Positions 1 to 7,791 of a stretch of DNA of 48,048 bases are shown here, piece after piece. Position numbers and translations under genes: made by a program. Source of the DNA: Ardenticatenaceae bacterium (GTDB lineage: Bacteria > Chloroflexota > Anaerolineae > Promineifilales > Promineifilaceae); the NCBI GenBank assembly GCA_030065875.1, contig JASJCR010000075.1:1-48048 (forward strand). The letters are read 5' to 3'. The notes under the pieces are model-generated. The model was not told the origin of the DNA. It was given only the letters and a program-made list of their open reading frames with translations, and did no database searches. Positions within the stretch are counted from its first letter, which is position 1, and each line of letters begins with the position of its first letter.

Positions 1-1
1 C

Positions 2-148
2 TACACTGCCGACCTGGAAGAGAAGCTGGTGGACCTCCTGGCCGACATGCGTCATGATCTGGGGGAAGGGAATGTTGCCCGCAGTCACGAACTGCCGGCC
101 AAATGCGCGGCCTGTGGGGTGCGACATGCATGCCAGGATCAGATATGA
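2..148 (+). CDS. C-terminal end of a Cas4/RecB-like PD-(D/E)XK nuclease (partial)
   Basis: Only the last 48 codons lie in the window; the frame is open to the left edge and ends at TGA 146-148. The visible tail carries a C-x2-C-x5-C arrangement (KCAACGVRHAC) preceded by an amphipathic helix. In Cas4 and related AddB/RecB-type exonucleases this C-terminal cysteine group, with one upstream Cys, binds a 4Fe-4S cluster. That assignment rests on the motif alone because the nuclease core is outside the window. No cas genes or CRISPR repeats are nearby, so a housekeeping RecB-like nuclease is as likely as a CRISPR adaptation protein. Confidence 0.5.
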   Translation, partial: YTADLEEKLVDLLADMRHDLGEGNVARSHELPAKCAACGVRHACQDQI

Positions 149-164
149 GCATGGTGATCTTTGA

Positions 165-223
165 CGTAGACGCGATTTCCCAATCGCGTCGCGGACAGGC
201 GTGATTGGGAAATTACGCCTACG
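165..223 (+). terminator. Inverted repeat with T-run after the nuclease gene
   Basis: Arms 165-185 and 203-223 are complementary over 21 positions with only a few mismatches, and a run of six T follows at 225-230. The left arm region also contains a smaller perfect hairpin, GACGCGATT (169-177) with AATCGCGTC (182-190) around TCCC. The plus-strand reading fits a Rho-independent terminator for the nuclease gene that ends at 148. The nested palindrome also resembles a REP-like intergenic repeat. Confidence 0.55.
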
Positions 224-228
224 CTTTT

Positions 229-2460
229 TTACCTACCAATATCCTTCACTACCTCCCGTATCTCCTTTAATGATCGCCCAAGCGACCGCTTCTCGATTTC
301 GGAAAGCCCTGGACCATAGCGCTCCCGTTCAAGAAGTTGGGTAAACCGCTCCGCTGGTTCGTTCAACGGTCGGCCGGCATTGAGATAGCGGTTCCAGTGA
401 GCCAAAAACTCGCGGGGTGTGTCGCTATTAACCGGCTCAAACCCGCTGCGCCGGGCCAACTCTTGCACCTGAGCCCATTCATCACCGCGTATCGCCCAAC
501 GATGGGCCAGCCGCTGCGGTAGGGTGTCCCCACCGTCAGAGCGCCTTCGAATCCACAAGAAGACAGCAATAGCAAAAGCCCCCAAAATCAGAACCGCCAT
601 CAGGTAAATAAACGCCGTCCAATCTCGCGCAAAACGGACAACATCTGAGGCGGCCGGTTCGATAAAAAAATCATCAGTTACTTCCGGCCGGTCAAACGAC
701 TCCACTTCTGCAGCGGTTGGAAAAGATGCCGTGGGTTCAAATTCAACCCAGCCGACTCCAGGGAAGTAAATCTCCGCCCAGGAGTGCCCCTGATCCTGGT
801 TGACAAAAACCCGACCGGTTTCATCTGGGGTAATGCCGTTATACCCCACCCCCAGCCGGGCCGGTAACCCCAACGAGCGGGCCATGACCACCATGGAGGT
901 GGCGTAATAATCGCAATAGCCTTCTTGAAGCTCAAATAGAAAGTAATCCACCGGCTCCCTGCCGCGCGGGGGTGGGTCCACATCGAGGTTATATGGCAGG
1001 CGGCGGAGATAAGCTTCCAGGGCCTTCGCCTGGTCATAAGGGCCATTTGCTTCGGCCGTGATTTGAGCCGCCAGGGTCAACACCCGTTGGGAAATGTTGT
1101 CCGGCAGTTGGGTATATCGCTCGTAAAATTCACTCTCAGCCAGGGTAAAAAAATCGGCATCATTCAGCTGTTCTGGATCAATTTGCTGGGTTGACCCCAA
1201 TACGCTAAAGGAAGGCAGAACAACCGACACGGCTGGCTGAAAGCGGACCAGATCATTATTTGGGCGCACAAATAGCACGGCAGGCTGGTCTACCTGCCGC
1301 AGCTGCCCGGTTAATAAGAAATTGACGCGAGGTCCACCGCTCCAGGTAATCGTTTGGCGAATCGCATATCGATCCTCAGCCAGAGGCCTGGGATTCCACT
1401 CTTCGCCGGGACCGAGAATAATCTCACTTTCCTCCGATCGGGCCCAGCCAAACCCGGTGTACTCATCAAAGCTGCCCTCCTGCCAGTGAAAATCAATCGG
1501 GTCTGAGGGCAAACCGCTGATTGTGGCTTCAAAGACAGGCGTGTTGGCCAACTCCGGAGAGTTGCCTAGAAGATAAGAAGTAGGCAGCAGCGTACTGGGG
1601 CCGGGTTGTTCCGGCTCGGGCCGATTCGCCCGGTCTCCAGCCGAGCCTGCTCCACTTTCAGCCGCAGCCTCCTGACGGCGAAAGGTCAGGGCGTCTTCGA
1701 TCGCTTCCCATATTTCTGCGTAAGGGATGGCCGGGATCGTGGCGGAAACAAACACCAAAGACACGCCAACAATGATGCCGGCCACACCGTTGGTCAACCG
1801 CATTTCCGCCGGGAAGTCCATCCCGGTATTTTGCCATCGAATCTCGCGAAAATGGTGCTGCCAAACGGCCGCACAGATAAACCCCACCCCAATCAGGACA
1901 TAAATAGGGTCCAGGGGAATGTTTTTGATAAAGCGGAGGGTTCCTACCACCACAATGACTAAAAAAACAGCCAGATTCGGCCGCTTGGCTCGATAAAAAA
2001 GCCCCAGTAGGATGGTCAACGCCGGACCGATAAACGCAGCCCCCATGACGCTTAAAAAAAGCGGATCGCGCCAAAACTCACTCCCGGCTTCTTGAAAAAG
2101 GGCCAGCCACTGGCTGCTGATCAGCAGCCAGGCGGTTTCCGTTTCCAGTGCATAGGTAAACCAGCCGGCCGTCCACAATCGCCACGGCTGGAGAGGTACC
2201 ATGATGATCGTGGTTGAAAGTGCAGACCCCCACACCATGAGCCCAATTACCCAGGGCCAGCTTGTTTTACGCTTAATCAAGAGAAGGGTTAGGCCCAACA
2301 ATAAAACGAAATGAATCCAGATGGATAAAGGCCCGTGATGAAATTGCTGCACATTGAGGGAACGCAAGGTTTGAACGGCAAAGGTCACCAGTAAAATAAA
2401 AGGAGGCCAGCGTTCAGCCGGCCGCAATTGCCGCTCGGCCCAAATCAGCAACTTATCCAC
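229..2460 (-). CDS. TgpA-like membrane transglutaminase-domain protein
   Basis: 743 aa. The N-terminal third (about residues 18-245) has several hydrophobic membrane segments, as in the DUF3488/TgpA family. An extracytoplasmic region follows, then a transglutaminase-like core at about 460-585. The papain-like catalytic residues are visible: Cys516 in EGYCDYYA and His559 in GHSWAEIYF. The acidic residue is Glu575 in WVEFEPT, where many members have Asp. One more membrane segment near residue 620 precedes a DUF4129-like cytoplasmic tail. It overlaps the upstream DUF58 gene by 8 bp, the usual pairing for this family. A MoxR ATPase often completes the set but is not seen here. The substrate is unknown; a role in cell-envelope protein processing is inferred from the family. 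Confidence 0.85.
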   Translation of the reverse strand: MDKLLIWAERQLRPAERWPPFILLVTFAVQTLRSLNVQQFHHGPLSIWIHFVLLLGLTLLLIKRKTSWPWVIGLMVWGSALSTTIIMVPLQPWRLWTAGWFTYALETETAWLLISSQWLALFQEAGSEFWRDPLFLSVMGAAFIGPALTILLGLFYRAKRPNLAVFLVIVVVGTLRFIKNIPLDPIYVLIGVGFICAAVWQHHFREIRWQNTGMDFPAEMRLTNGVAGIIVGVSLVFVSATIPAIPYAEIWEAIEDALTFRRQEAAAESGAGSAGDRANRPEPEQPGPSTLLPTSYLLGNSPELANTPVFEATISGLPSDPIDFHWQEGSFDEYTGFGWARSEESEIILGPGEEWNPRPLAEDRYAIRQTITWSGGPRVNFLLTGQLRQVDQPAVLFVRPNNDLVRFQPAVSVVLPSFSVLGSTQQIDPEQLNDADFFTLAESEFYERYTQLPDNISQRVLTLAAQITAEANGPYDQAKALEAYLRRLPYNLDVDPPPRGREPVDYFLFELQEGYCDYYATSMVVMARSLGLPARLGVGYNGITPDETGRVFVNQDQGHSWAEIYFPGVGWVEFEPTASFPTAAEVESFDRPEVTDDFFIEPAASDVVRFARDWTAFIYLMAVLILGAFAIAVFLWIRRRSDGGDTLPQRLAHRWAIRGDEWAQVQELARRSGFEPVNSDTPREFLAHWNRYLNAGRPLNEPAERFTQLLERERYGPGLSEIEKRSLGRSLKEIREVVKDIGR

Positions 2461-3721
2461 GATCGACTTCCATCACCCTGCCCAGCGGAGTGGTCACGAA
2501 TTTTTCCTTCTTTCCTTCCTCGTACGTGGGGCTCATAATTTCATCAGAACGCACGATAAAGGCGCGATGCCCCATGCGCTGGATTTCCTGTCGTAAGCTC
2601 AGGTTCTCTGGGGGTGCTGAACTGCCAAACGATTGTCGATCCAGCATAATAACGGTCGCCAATATTTTTTTGCTGGTAAGATAAAGGAGACTTTCCAAAA
2701 GGGCTGGGTCTTCGTCTGGGGTGATAACGACAACGCTGCTGCCTTGTTTAAACGTTTTTACGCTGTGGATTAGCCCCTGAGAAACCGGAACGTCCCCTTT
2801 GGGCTCAAAAATTGCCAGTTCATACAAAACCCGCCACTGCTGAATCGTTTCCACAGGTGATACAATTTGCACCTCTCGCCCATAAGCCATCAATCCCAGC
2901 GAACGGTTTCTTTCGGCTAGATTTGCAGCCATGGCTGCGGCCATCAGCACGGCCGCCTCGGCTGTGGCATCTTGTCCCTCACCCAATTGTGCGCGCAGGT
3001 AGCCATCGAGCACGATCCACACGTCACCGCTGATATTGCGTTCAAATTCCCGAACCGCCAGGGATCCTCTGCGGGCGGTTGTTGGCCAATGGACCCATTT
3101 TAGGGGGTCGCCGGGGTGATAATCGCGCAGGGTGGCTACATTTTCAGTAAGCTGCAGCGCTTTTTTCTGGGCGATTTTTTGCCCTTCCAGCTGTCCAAAT
3201 ACCATATCAAGCAAAATGACGGCGTCGGTTGGTGGATAAATCACGATTTCATTGACCTGATCAAAGTTGAGAATGACTTCGAAGAGACCGAACGGGTCAC
3301 CGGTTTTTAGCTGCCAGGGGCCGAGCTGGTAGCGACCGCGCTGATGGCAGGCTGCATTTTGTCGCCAGTGCAGACTAAACTCTCCCGGCAATTCATAAAC
3401 CACGTGTGACCGGTACCCTGGAATGTTTGATTCGTCTGTAAATTCAAGCCAGGTTGCCGGAATCCAGGCAACGTTGTGGATGGCGATTTGTTCGATCAGG
3501 CGGTCACCCACGGCCAGCCACTCGCGCGTTAATTTGCGTTCACTTTGTATAAACCGGCTGAGCAGCCAGGTCCAGATCCCGCAGGTCAGAATGAGCAGTC
3601 CCAGGGCGATCAATATGGTGTCCCACGCGGCGTTGGGCAGCAAATTTGCCCCTAGCACGGCCGCAGCAAAAATCCATAAAAGGGGTTTACTTTTAATTTG
3701 GAATCGAATCCGGCTGGGCAT
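2453..3721 (-). CDS. DUF58 domain-containing membrane protein
   Basis: 422 aa. Two hydrophobic segments near the N terminus (about 11-30 and 32-55) precede a cytoplasmic region with the DUF58 signature: YHPGDPLKWVHWPTTARRG followed by LAVREFE at about residues 195-225. After it comes a von Willebrand A-like fold (DVWIVLDG, VVVITPDEDP). DUF58 proteins usually work with MoxR AAA+ ATPases and transglutaminase-like membrane proteins. The 8-bp overlap with the downstream TgpA-like gene supports translational coupling. No Shine-Dalgarno sequence is obvious before the ATG at 3721, so the exact start is uncertain by some codons. Confidence 0.85.
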   Translation of the reverse strand: MPSRIRFQIKSKPLLWIFAAAVLGANLLPNAAWDTILIALGLLILTCGIWTWLLSRFIQSERKLTREWLAVGDRLIEQIAIHNVAWIPATWLEFTDESNIPGYRSHVVYELPGEFSLHWRQNAACHQRGRYQLGPWQLKTGDPFGLFEVILNFDQVNEIVIYPPTDAVILLDMVFGQLEGQKIAQKKALQLTENVATLRDYHPGDPLKWVHWPTTARRGSLAVREFERNISGDVWIVLDGYLRAQLGEGQDATAEAAVLMAAAMAANLAERNRSLGLMAYGREVQIVSPVETIQQWRVLYELAIFEPKGDVPVSQGLIHSVKTFKQGSSVVVITPDEDPALLESLLYLTSKKILATVIMLDRQSFGSSAPPENLSLRQEIQRMGHRAFIVRSDEIMSPTYEEGKKEKFVTTPLGRVMEVDRG

Positions 3722-3806
3722 GCCGTTAGGTTAGCTTTTTTTTCTTTTTTGTAAAGTTTTGTAGGGCAATTTTGATAGTTTGTATTTGACTACGCGAAGT
3801 TGCAGG

Positions 3807-3838
3807 CCAAAAGAAAAGCGCATCTTATGGGATGCGCT
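3807..3838 (-). terminator. Rho-independent terminator of the S1-domain gene
   Basis: Perfect 8-bp arms AGCGCATC (3817-3824) and GATGCGCT (3831-3838) enclose a 6-nt loop. On the minus strand the hairpin is followed by TTTTCTTTT. It lies 13 bp beyond the stop of the S1-domain gene. Confidence 0.8.
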
Positions 3839-3851
3839 GATTTTAGATCAC

Positions 3852-4619
3852 TTACTCTAAATCTTCGGCCGAATAAGAAAGCGTTCTGGAAAGGATATCA
3901 TCCTGATCGTGACGACGGCGCTTGTTTCTTCTCGACTTCCTTCCCTTTTTGCGCGGGGGCGCATTATCGTTGGTCCCCATCGCCTGCCGCAGAGCAATTT
4001 CCATCGCCGTCGGCATCTCTTCAAAAATATCAGGCTCATCATACTCAATGTCGCTAGACTTGAGATCTTCCAGGGCCGCTTCCGGCTTCTCCTGCAAAGC
4101 CTTTAAGCTCAGATTGATCCGACGTTTTTTGCGGCTGAAACCCAACACCTGAACCTGGATTTCATCACCTACTTTTAGGACCTCGGCCGGATGCTTGACA
4201 AATTCATGGCTCAATTCGCTGACGTGCGCCAGTCCATCTTTCTCCGCTCCGATATCAATAAATGCCCCAAAGTTTTCCAAACGTGTCACCGTACCGGTAT
4301 AAACGTTCCCTTCTGAAAGGTCGCGCCACTCAACCGCCAACGGCTCCTCTAAGGTAAGCATCACCTGACCGGTGTCCATATCAATGCGATCAACCCAAAC
4401 ATCTACTTCCTGGTTAACCTCTAGGACATCAGAAACGCGATTAACGCGTTTTCCCAAGTTGGAAATGTGCAAAATAGCCGGGCCATCCTGACCGATGTCA
4501 ATAAATGCCCCATACAGTTCAACTCGGGTCACGGTGCCTTTGAGCTTCGTTTTCTTTTCGAGGTTCCCTTCGCTATCGCCCGAAGCACTTTCTTCTTCCA
4601 CGAATCCATTTTCGCTCAT
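3852..4619 (-). CDS. S1 RNA-binding domain protein (two S1 domains)
   Basis: 255 aa. Two S1 OB-fold domains are clear. The first is at about residues 26-95 (KGTVTRVELYGAFIDIGQDG, then ILHISNLG). The second is at about 106-175 (YTGTVTRLENFGAFIDIGAE, then LAHVSELS, ending RRINLSLKAL). The N terminus is acidic. The C-terminal tail is strongly basic (RKKGRKSRRNKRRRHDQ), which suits nucleic-acid binding. It is shorter than ribosomal protein S1 and resembles the multi-S1 RNA-binding proteins of Gram-positives and Chloroflexota (YugI/RpsA-like). AAAGGTG precedes the ATG. A strong promoter lies about 120 bp upstream and a terminator follows, so it appears to be a single-gene transcript. Confidence 0.85.
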   Translation of the reverse strand: MSENGFVEEESASGDSEGNLEKKTKLKGTVTRVELYGAFIDIGQDGPAILHISNLGKRVNRVSDVLEVNQEVDVWVDRIDMDTGQVMLTLEEPLAVEWRDLSEGNVYTGTVTRLENFGAFIDIGAEKDGLAHVSELSHEFVKHPAEVLKVGDEIQVQVLGFSRKKRRINLSLKALQEKPEAALEDLKSSDIEYDEPDIFEEMPTAMEIALRQAMGTNDNAPPRKKGRKSRRNKRRRHDQDDILSRTLSYSAEDLE

Positions 4620-4741
4620 GGTTCACCTTTCCTTCACGCAAAACTAGACGTGCATGCCCCACGCAAATAACCTTTGCACATCTTATGCCTTCAAATGATT
4701 TAATTGATAATCTTGCGGGGGTGTTATACTCGCGAATAGGG

Positions 4742-4769
4742 ATTATAACAGGTCATCAAGCGGTGTCAA
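4742..4769 (-). promoter_or_regulatory. Sigma-70-type promoter for the S1-domain gene
   Basis: On the minus strand, TTGACA (4764-4769) and TATAAT (4742-4747) are separated by 16 bp, both perfect consensus hexamers. Transcription would begin near 4735, giving a leader of about 115 nt before the ATG at 4619. Confidence 0.75.
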
Positions 4770-4770
4770 T

Positions 4771-4802
4771 GGTAAAAGCCCCCAAAAATGGAGGCTTCTA
4801 CC
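4771..4802 (-). terminator. Hairpin downstream of recA, possible terminator
   Basis: A 13-bp stem with two G-U pairs in the minus-strand RNA (GGTAGAAGCCTCC paired with GGGGGCTTTTACC) encloses a 7-nt A/T-rich loop. It lies between the recA stop and the S1 promoter. There is no clear U-tract on either side, so intrinsic termination is only a possibility. Confidence 0.4.
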
Positions 4803-4846
4803 AGAGAGTAAGCGAAACACAAACAAATTGACAATCAACCCGGTGA

Positions 4847-5860
4847 TCAGGCGGCTTCTAACTCGCCAAATTCCAAAATCGGTAGGCCGGCATCCTGGCG
4901 AATCAAATTCTCCAGCTCCATCAACATTTCCGGATTGTCCTCCAAAAAGGCTTTGGCGTTTTCACGGCCCTGACCAAGCAAGGTCTCTCCGTAACGATAG
5001 TACGCCCCTCTCTTGTCCAGGATCTCATATTCGGTTGCCAAATCGAGCACGGAACCGCTGCGGGAAATCCCCTGATTGTACATGATGTCAAATTCCGCCT
5101 GGGTGAAGGGTGGCGCGACCTTGTTTTTCTTGACTTTGATGCGGGTGCGGTTGCCAACGACCGTTCCGCTGGCCTTGATCGCCTCCGTTCGGCGAATATC
5201 CAGCCGCACTGAGGCGTAAAATTTGAGCGCCTTGCCGCCGGTTGTCGTTTCAGGGCTGCCAAACATCACCCCGATCTTCTCGCGCAGCTGATTGGTAAAG
5301 ATAACCACGGTATTGGTTTGCTTGATAATACCGGACATTTTGCGCAGCGCTTGGGACATTAATCTGGCCTGCAGACCCACGTGGGAATCCCCCATTTCCC
5401 CTTCAATTTCAGCCCTTGGCACCAGCGCGGCCACCGAGTCGATGACCACGATGTCCATCGTGCCGGAGCGTATCAAAGTCTCGGCGATTTCTAATGCCTG
5501 TTCACCGGTATCCGGTTGAGAGATATAAAGCTCGTCAATATTGACCCCGCAGGTTTCAGCGTAGGCAGGATCAAGGGCGTGCTCCATGTCGATAAAAGCA
5601 CACGTTCCCCCTAACTTTTGAGCCTCGGCGATGATATGTTGACAAATGGTGGTCTTACCGGAAGATTCCGGCCCGTATATTTCAAGGATTCGCCCTCGGG
5701 GTACCCCACCCACACCAAGAGCAATATCGAGTGATAAACAGCCGGTGGGGATTGATTCAATAACCAGGTTCTGGGCTTCACCAAGCCTCATAATGGCCCC
5801 TTCGCCAAATCGCTTGGTGATTCCGCTAATTGTTGTTTCTAAAGTTTTTTCTTTGCCCAT
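4847..5860 (-). CDS. recA: Recombinase RecA
   Basis: 337 aa, a normal length. RecA forms ATP-dependent filaments on single-stranded DNA, catalyses strand exchange and stimulates LexA self-cleavage. The Walker A motif GPESSGKT is at residues 63-70. The Walker B region DIVVIDSVAALVPRAEIEGE, the L2 loop NQLREKIGVMFGSPETTTGG and the C-terminal core are intact. AAGGAG sits 7 nt before the ATG. A consensus promoter and two GAAC-N4-GTTC boxes lie upstream, so SOS control of the Bacillus/Gram-positive type is expected. The gene is monocistronic here. Confidence 0.98.
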   Translation of the reverse strand: MGKEKTLETTISGITKRFGEGAIMRLGEAQNLVIESIPTGCLSLDIALGVGGVPRGRILEIYGPESSGKTTICQHIIAEAQKLGGTCAFIDMEHALDPAYAETCGVNIDELYISQPDTGEQALEIAETLIRSGTMDIVVIDSVAALVPRAEIEGEMGDSHVGLQARLMSQALRKMSGIIKQTNTVVIFTNQLREKIGVMFGSPETTTGGKALKFYASVRLDIRRTEAIKASGTVVGNRTRIKVKKNKVAPPFTQAEFDIMYNQGISRSGSVLDLATEYEILDKRGAYYRYGETLLGQGRENAKAFLEDNPEMLMELENLIRQDAGLPILEFGELEAA

Positions 5861-5875
5861 GGCAACCGCTCCTTT

Positions 5876-5887
5876 GAACGTATGTTC
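5876..5887 (-). promoter_or_regulatory. LexA (SOS) box proximal to recA
   Basis: GAACGTATGTTC is a perfect GAAC-N4-GTTC palindrome, the Bacillus-type LexA/DinR box. It lies between the -10 element (5905-5910) and the ribosome site, where bound repressor would block transcription. Confidence 0.75.
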
Positions 5888-5904
5888 GATAACTTACTTG
5901 GCAC

Positions 5905-5932
5905 ATAATAGCACAATCGTTCTAATTGTCAA
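5905..5932 (-). promoter_or_regulatory. recA promoter
   Basis: On the minus strand, TTGACA (5927-5932) and TATTAT (5905-5910) are separated by 16 bp. The spacer contains TTAGAACGA, also present in the spacer of the SOS-type promoter at 13594, which suggests an extra repressor half-site. Confidence 0.7.
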
Positions 5933-5950
5933 GATCAATCTTTGTTTTCT

Positions 5951-5962
5951 GAACGCAGGTTC
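5951..5962. promoter_or_regulatory. Second, distal LexA (SOS) box upstream of recA
   Basis: GAACGCAGGTTC again fits GAAC-N4-GTTC. Its centre is 75 bp from the proximal box, close to seven helical turns, so both could be bound on the same face. It is also 99 bp upstream of the divergent esterase gene. Confidence 0.55.
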
Positions 5963-6060
5963 ATTTATTCCTGTTGAACCGTTCAGCATTTCCTACTTTA
6001 ATAAACGAGATTTTTGATTTTTTTGCCCAACAAAATTAAAAACAGTTACAATTGGGGCCA

Positions 6061-6987
6061 ATGTCCCAATCAAAAATGATCTCAAGCCCACCTGTTGTCG
6101 AAAAAATCAGCCAATTTTCAGGATCTCTGCCACCAAGAGATCTATATGTTTATTTGCCGCCCAATTTTGATGATCATGGCCCCCATCCCCTGCTTTTGCT
6201 GCATGATGGGCAAAATTGTTTTGAAAGCTTCGCCGATGACAGCTATACCGGATCCACCTGGCGGGCTGATCAGACCGCCGATCAATTAATCAAAAACGGC
6301 CGCCTCTCCCCTTTTGTGATGGTTGGCGTCAGCCATGGTGATAAGCAGCGGATGATTGAATATCTGCCTCCTTACAGCACATTTGAACAAAAAGAGACGG
6401 TATTTGGTGGAACCGGTCGCAAGCGGTTTCGGCACACCTGGACCCGCGGAGAAGCACAGCAAACGGCCAAATTCTACAAGGAAGAACTGCTCCCCTTTTT
6501 GGCTGAACGGTACCATATCCACACAGATCGACAGCACATCGCCACCTGTGGGTCATCAATGGGCGGTCTGTTTTCGATGTATTTGGCCTGGGAATTCCCC
6601 GAATTTGCTCGGCACCATGCGGCCCTGTCAGCCTCCTTTTGGATCACTGAAGAAGCTGACGGCCGGTTGGCCATCGCCAAGCGAATTCAAAAAGACGATC
6701 CGCGAGATATTCGGGTATGGCTCGACAGCGGCACCGAAGATCGGCCGGGTGAAGGGGATGACAACTCCCCTGGCGTCATCGAAGTGCGCGAAGCGTTAAA
6801 AACCCGGGGATATCGAGAGGATGATAACCTGCGATATTATCTCGATGAAGGAGCGATCCACACGGAATCGGCCTGGGCCAATCGTCTACCCATGATTCTC
6901 GAATTTTTGACGGCTGAATGGGGAGGGGTAGAAGAAAAGAGAAGAGAGAAGAGAGACCAGAGAAGAGAGAACAGAGAAGAGAGATGA
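6061..6987 (+). CDS. Alpha/beta-hydrolase esterase (esterase D / enterochelin-esterase-like)
   Basis: 308 aa from ATG 6061; an in-frame TTG at 6052 is an alternative and neither has a strong ribosome site. The sequence follows the putative esterase family (PF00756): LLLLHDGQNCF near the oxyanion region, a GSSMG nucleophile elbow with Ser166 in CGSSMGGLFS, and a late His in GAIHTESAWANRLP. No signal peptide is seen, so it is probably cytoplasmic. The last 18 residues or so are a charged Arg/Glu/Lys run encoded by purine-rich repeats, which looks like an extension beyond the fold. The stop overlaps the next start (ATGA), tying it to a second esterase and an ATP-grasp gene. The natural substrate cannot be read from sequence. 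Confidence 0.8.
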   Translation: MSQSKMISSPPVVEKISQFSGSLPPRDLYVYLPPNFDDHGPHPLLLLHDGQNCFESFADDSYTGSTWRADQTADQLIKNGRLSPFVMVGVSHGDKQRMIEYLPPYSTFEQKETVFGGTGRKRFRHTWTRGEAQQTAKFYKEELLPFLAERYHIHTDRQHIATCGSSMGGLFSMYLAWEFPEFARHHAALSASFWITEEADGRLAIAKRIQKDDPRDIRVWLDSGTEDRPGEGDDNSPGVIEVREALKTRGYREDDNLRYYLDEGAIHTESAWANRLPMILEFLTAEWGGVEEKRREKRDQRRENREER

Positions 6988-6990
6988 GAA
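6931..6990 (+). repeat. Purine-rich AGAGAAG simple-sequence tract
   Basis: About 60 bp of imperfect AGAGAAG/GAGAACAG repeats with almost no pyrimidines on the plus strand. It encodes the charged tail of the first esterase and also supplies the purine-rich ribosome region of the second. A similar tract lies in the leader of the aldo/keto reductase (22644-22692, minus strand). Confidence 0.7.
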
Positions 6991-7727
6991 GACGCTACGA
7001 GAAAATTTACAGCCCGGCAATCGGCCGGGAGATGCAGCTGTTGGCTTTTGGGCATTATGGGGCACCGATCCTTGCTTTCCCGTCCGGCGGAGGGCAATTT
7101 TTTGATTTTGAAAACAACGACATGATACAGGCCATCGCCCCTTTAATCGAAGCGGGAAAAATCAAGCTTTACTGCCCAGAATCGATCGATCACGAGACGT
7201 GGTTAAATTCCCATATCGATCCCCACTGGCGAGGAGTTCGATATGGGGCGTATATCGATTTTATTATGAACAATTTGGTGCCGGCCATTCGCGCTGACTG
7301 TCACGATGCTCACGCCCGACTTGCCCTCACCGGCTGCAGTCTAGGTGCGCTGCACGCCGCAAATTTTGCCCTGAAATTTCCCGATGTGTTCCACTATGCT
7401 CTGTGTATGAGCGGCCGTTACGACCTGATCAACATTATGAGTTGGGACAGCGGTTCACCAGAGGTTTATTTCAACAATCCCATCGCCTTCACCTCAATGC
7501 TTGATGGGGCGGAACTGGATCGGGTCAAAAACAATACCCATCTGGCCCTGGTATGTGGACAGGGGGCCTGGGAGGGGAAATGCCTCGATGAAACCCATCG
7601 CCTGGCCAACAACCTCATGCACAAAGGGATCAGTCACGAACGGGACATTTGGGGACACGACGTCGAGCACCACTGGTACTGGTGGCGTCAACAAATTAGG
7701 CATCATCTGGGAAAAACATTTCAGTAG
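6984..7727 (+). CDS. Second alpha/beta-hydrolase esterase
   Basis: 247 aa from ATG 6984, chosen because it overlaps the upstream stop as ATGA and begins the conserved RRRYEKIYSPAIGREMQLL segment; a longer frame reaches 6918 but lies within the preceding gene. The fold signature includes the nucleophile elbow GCSLG (Ser119) and a C-terminal His near GHDVEHHWYWW. The family is the esterase-like PF00756 group, but this copy is shorter and clearly diverged from its neighbour. No signal peptide or membrane segment is seen. It is translationally coupled to the upstream esterase and followed 64 bp later by an ATP-grasp enzyme, so the three probably act together. Confidence 0.75.
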   Translation: MRRRYEKIYSPAIGREMQLLAFGHYGAPILAFPSGGGQFFDFENNDMIQAIAPLIEAGKIKLYCPESIDHETWLNSHIDPHWRGVRYGAYIDFIMNNLVPAIRADCHDAHARLALTGCSLGALHAANFALKFPDVFHYALCMSGRYDLINIMSWDSGSPEVYFNNPIAFTSMLDGAELDRVKNNTHLALVCGQGAWEGKCLDETHRLANNLMHKGISHERDIWGHDVEHHWYWWRQQIRHHLGKTFQ

Positions 7728-7791
7728 TTAAGGGCGGAAGGGTTGGCGTATTTCCGCCACCAATCCAATTGATGAGAGAGGAGAAAAGAAA

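Noticed and set aside
5976..5984. GAACCGTTC as a third SOS box upstream of recA
   Set aside because: The spacer is one base instead of four, so it does not fit the GAAC-N4-GTTC geometry.
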